Below are positions 62,692 to 64,000 of a stretch of 64,000 nucleotides of DNA, one piece after another (the first letter of the stretch is position 1; each line of letters starts with the position of its first letter). Made by a program: the position numbers and the translations under genes. The stretch lies in NCBI GenBank assembly GCA_021785515.1, contig JAJYEX010000008.1:1-64000 (forward strand). Reading direction: 5' to 3'. Source of the stretch: Pseudomonadota bacterium. GTDB taxonomy: Bacteria > Pseudomonadota > Gammaproteobacteria > Acidiferrobacterales > UBA6901. The notes under the pieces are model-generated. The model was not told the DNA's origin. It searched no databases and saw only the letters and a program-made list of their open reading frames with translations.

Positions 62692-62946
62692 ATGGCGGTC
62701 CAGTTCAGGAGACAATCGGAGGGCGTTTACTTTCTAGACGTCAAGGGCTACGTGTGCCCGCATCCGCAGTTATATACGAAAAAATCTCTGGAAAAAATGA
62801 AGCCGGGCGACGTGCTTGATCTGGTGTTCGATAATCCATCGTCAGCTGAATCGATAAATTCAATGTGTGAGGCGGCTGGAAACGAGATCGTAAGCAAGGT
62901 CAAGGATGCAAGTGGGGCCATGGTATGGCGCATCAAGAAGGGGTAG
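62692..62946 (+). CDS. tusA: TusA-family sulfur carrier protein
   Basis: An 84-residue sulfur carrier with the canonical Cys22-Pro-His-Pro motif (DVKGYVCPHPQLYTKKSLEK) and the following GDVLDLVFDNPSSAESI. TusA proteins accept persulfide sulfur from rhodaneses and DsrE-type proteins and pass it on. It is 19 bases after the transporter gene. YeeE and TusA are often found together. Confidence 0.92.
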   Translation: MAVQFRRQSEGVYFLDVKGYVCPHPQLYTKKSLEKMKPGDVLDLVFDNPSSAESINSMCEAAGNEIVSKVKDASGAMVWRIKKG

Positions 62947-62967
62947 CGGAACCGGCGAGGTAATACG

Positions 62968-63087
62968 ATGAAAACCAGTCTGTGGATAATCATTCTTATC
63001 GTCGTCGGCTTCATCAGTTTTCTGATGGGGTATTCGCGTCCTCATCCAGCGCTGCCCCCGGCCTCGTCGTGGAGCCAGAACCGTTAA
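62968..63087 (+). CDS. 39-residue single-pass membrane peptide
   Basis: ATG 62968, behind GGCGAGG, encodes MKTSLWIIILIVVGFISFLM, then GYSRPHPALPPASSWSQNR. One membrane helix spans about residues 5-21, with a Pro-rich tail. It is too short for most annotation pipelines. Its place 21 bases after tusA inside the operon and its good ribosome-binding site support it as real. Function is unknown. Confidence 0.55.
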   Translation: MKTSLWIIILIVVGFISFLMGYSRPHPALPPASSWSQNR

Positions 63088-63159
63088 TTCGGGACCGAGC
63101 TTCAGGCGCAGGGTTTGGTCAGCATGCGATAAGTGCCCGCCAAGGCAGATGGAGGTGAC

Positions 63160-63456
63160 ATGCGTCTGGGCGTAACCATCACCAGCGACCGCTTCGGCAG
63201 CTACGCAACCGGATTGCTTGCCGCAGCCTCGGCTCGCGGCTGGGAATGCCGCTGCTTCCTTACCCATACCGGAACGCGCGTGCTTCGATACAAACCGTTC
63301 TGCGACCTCGTGGAATCCGGTCGGGTATCCACCACCGTGTGTGAGCTCAGTTGGGAACGGTTTGAAGGCGGCGCACTGCCGCCGTCCGTCATAATGGGCG
63401 GACAGTACCAGAACGCCGAGCTTGTGCACCAGTGCGATAAAGTCGTGGCCTTTTAG
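63160..63456 (+). CDS. DsrE-like small sulfurtransferase-family protein
   Basis: A 98-residue protein with a Rossmann-like alpha/beta start (RLGVTITSDRFGSYATGLLA) typical of the DsrE/F fold, followed by ECRCFLTHTGTRVL. Cys occurs at several places, including CDLVESG and CDKVVAF. ATG 63160 is behind GGAGGTG. DsrE-type proteins take sulfur from TusA, so its place after tusA fits. The active Cys cannot be fixed from sequence alone. Confidence 0.6.
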   Translation: MRLGVTITSDRFGSYATGLLAAASARGWECRCFLTHTGTRVLRYKPFCDLVESGRVSTTVCELSWERFEGGALPPSVIMGGQYQNAELVHQCDKVVAF

Positions 63457-63498
63457 TCCGTCGCGATTGTCTGTCAGGGCAGAAAGAGCGGGTGACGA

Positions 63499-63747
63499 AT
63501 GAAACAGGTGCTTGTAATCGCGAAATTCGACCAGGCTGAGGCGATGCGGGTCGCGGCTGGATTAACGCTGCTGAACGACCATATCCGGATCCAGGTGATT
63601 GGCAAGCTGAAAGACAGTCAGGAGGTCGCAGAGCAAAAGGAAGTGCTGGATTTCGCGGAAGTTCCCTGTGAGGTGCTGGACGCCGCGGACCCGCTTCCCG
63701 ATATTGCGCAGAGCATTCTGACAGCTGACACAGTATTTATCCTGTGA
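63499..63747 (+). CDS. Small DsrE/DsrH-like protein
   Basis: An 82-residue protein (MKQVLVIAKFDQAEAMRVAA, then LLNDHIRIQVIGKL) with an alpha/beta order and a C-terminal ILTADTVFIL like DsrE/DsrH ends. One Cys (VPCEVLDA) is present at about residue 57. It lies in the sulfur-carrier operon and overlaps the next gene by GTGA. Family assignment is tentative. Confidence 0.5.
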   Translation: MKQVLVIAKFDQAEAMRVAAGLTLLNDHIRIQVIGKLKDSQEVAEQKEVLDFAEVPCEVLDAADPLPDIAQSILTADTVFIL

Positions 63748-63929
63748 ATCAAACCAGAACCATTCTGATCATTCATCCGGTCGCCGATGAATGCATCACG
63801 TCCACGCACAACCTGGCCGATCACCTGAAAGAAATCGGCGCGCAGGTGTGGGTGCGCGTCATGGACACGTCTTACGATGAAATGCTCGATGCGATGGAGA
63901 GGGCCGACACCATCGTGTGCTGGAGATAA
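63744..63929 (+). CDS. Small DsrE-like operon protein, 61 residues
   Basis: The start is GTG 63744, overlapping the stop of the previous gene. The product MNQTRTILIIHPVADECITS, then THNLADHLKEIGAQVWVRVM, has a beta-alpha-beta outline. Cys residues occur near 17 and at the C-terminus (VCWR). No firm family is recognised. The coupled translation suggests that it acts with the 82-residue protein, perhaps as a heteromer as in DsrEFH. Confidence 0.45.
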   Translation: MNQTRTILIIHPVADECITSTHNLADHLKEIGAQVWVRVMDTSYDEMLDAMERADTIVCWR

Positions 63930-64000
63930 GCCCGGACAGTCTCGGTCGGGATGATGTGTGTCAGCTTGTCGACAGAATCGCACTAAGAACAAGACCTGAT

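Overview
The window looks like a chromosomal segment of a GC-rich gammaproteobacterium with a sulfur-oxidising lifestyle. That reading rests on the gammaproteobacterial tuf-secE-nusG-rplKAJL-rpoBC / str / S10 / spc / alpha layout, the E. coli-like ribosomal protein lengths, and a sulfur-transfer and multiheme-cytochrome locus at the right end. An acidophilic sulfur/iron oxidiser of the Acidiferrobacter type would fit, but this is an inference and no marker here fixes the genus.

Region 1 (about 1-9.8 kb) is an accessory, decaying zone. It holds the end of an IS21-family element (istB plus terminal repeats), a Phd/PIN toxin-antitoxin pair, an orphan J-domain protein, a HigBA-like pair whose toxin is frameshifted, and a second PIN/ribbon-helix-helix pair under a 21-bp palindrome. 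Broken pieces of RHS, Abi-like, Fic and NTF2-like genes and two tRNA-3'-end-like remnants also lie here. One large intact gene, katG (catalase-peroxidase), sits inside it.

Region 2 (9.8-17.7 kb) has ordinary genes: a DUF4382 lipoprotein, a carboxymuconolactone decarboxylase-like protein, a small membrane protein, the ABC-F ATPase Uup and a mitochondrial-type aconitase.

Region 3 (17.7-50 kb) is one long co-directional expression-machinery cluster: tRNA-Tyr, -Gly, -Thr, tuf, tRNA-Trp, secE, nusG, rplKAJL, rpoBC, rpsL, rpsG, fusA, a second identical tuf, then the S10, spc and alpha operons through rplQ. Visible control elements include a promoter before the tRNAs, an L10 leader, an rplL-rpoB attenuator-like hairpin, a near-consensus promoter plus hairpin ahead of rpsL, and an intrinsic terminator between rpsL and rpsG. 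Promoter candidates also lie at the spc and alpha boundaries. An S-adenosylmethionine hydrolase and a convergent uvrA follow.

Region 4 (54.3-64 kb) is the most interesting part. On the minus strand are a large rhodanese-domain lipoprotein, a five-heme cytochrome c, a small exported protein coupled to a membrane-anchored three-heme cytochrome c, and an OprO/P-like porin. On the plus strand, diverging from the rhodanese gene, are a TusA-like protein with an altered active site, a YeeE/YedE-type transporter, a canonical TusA, a 39-residue membrane peptide and three small DsrE-like proteins. Three transcription units begin with near-identical sigma-54 (-24/-12) promoter sequences of the pattern GGCATG-N5-TGCT type (GG-N10-GC), so they probably form one RpoN-dependent regulon for extracytoplasmic and cytoplasmic sulfur handling coupled to electron transfer.
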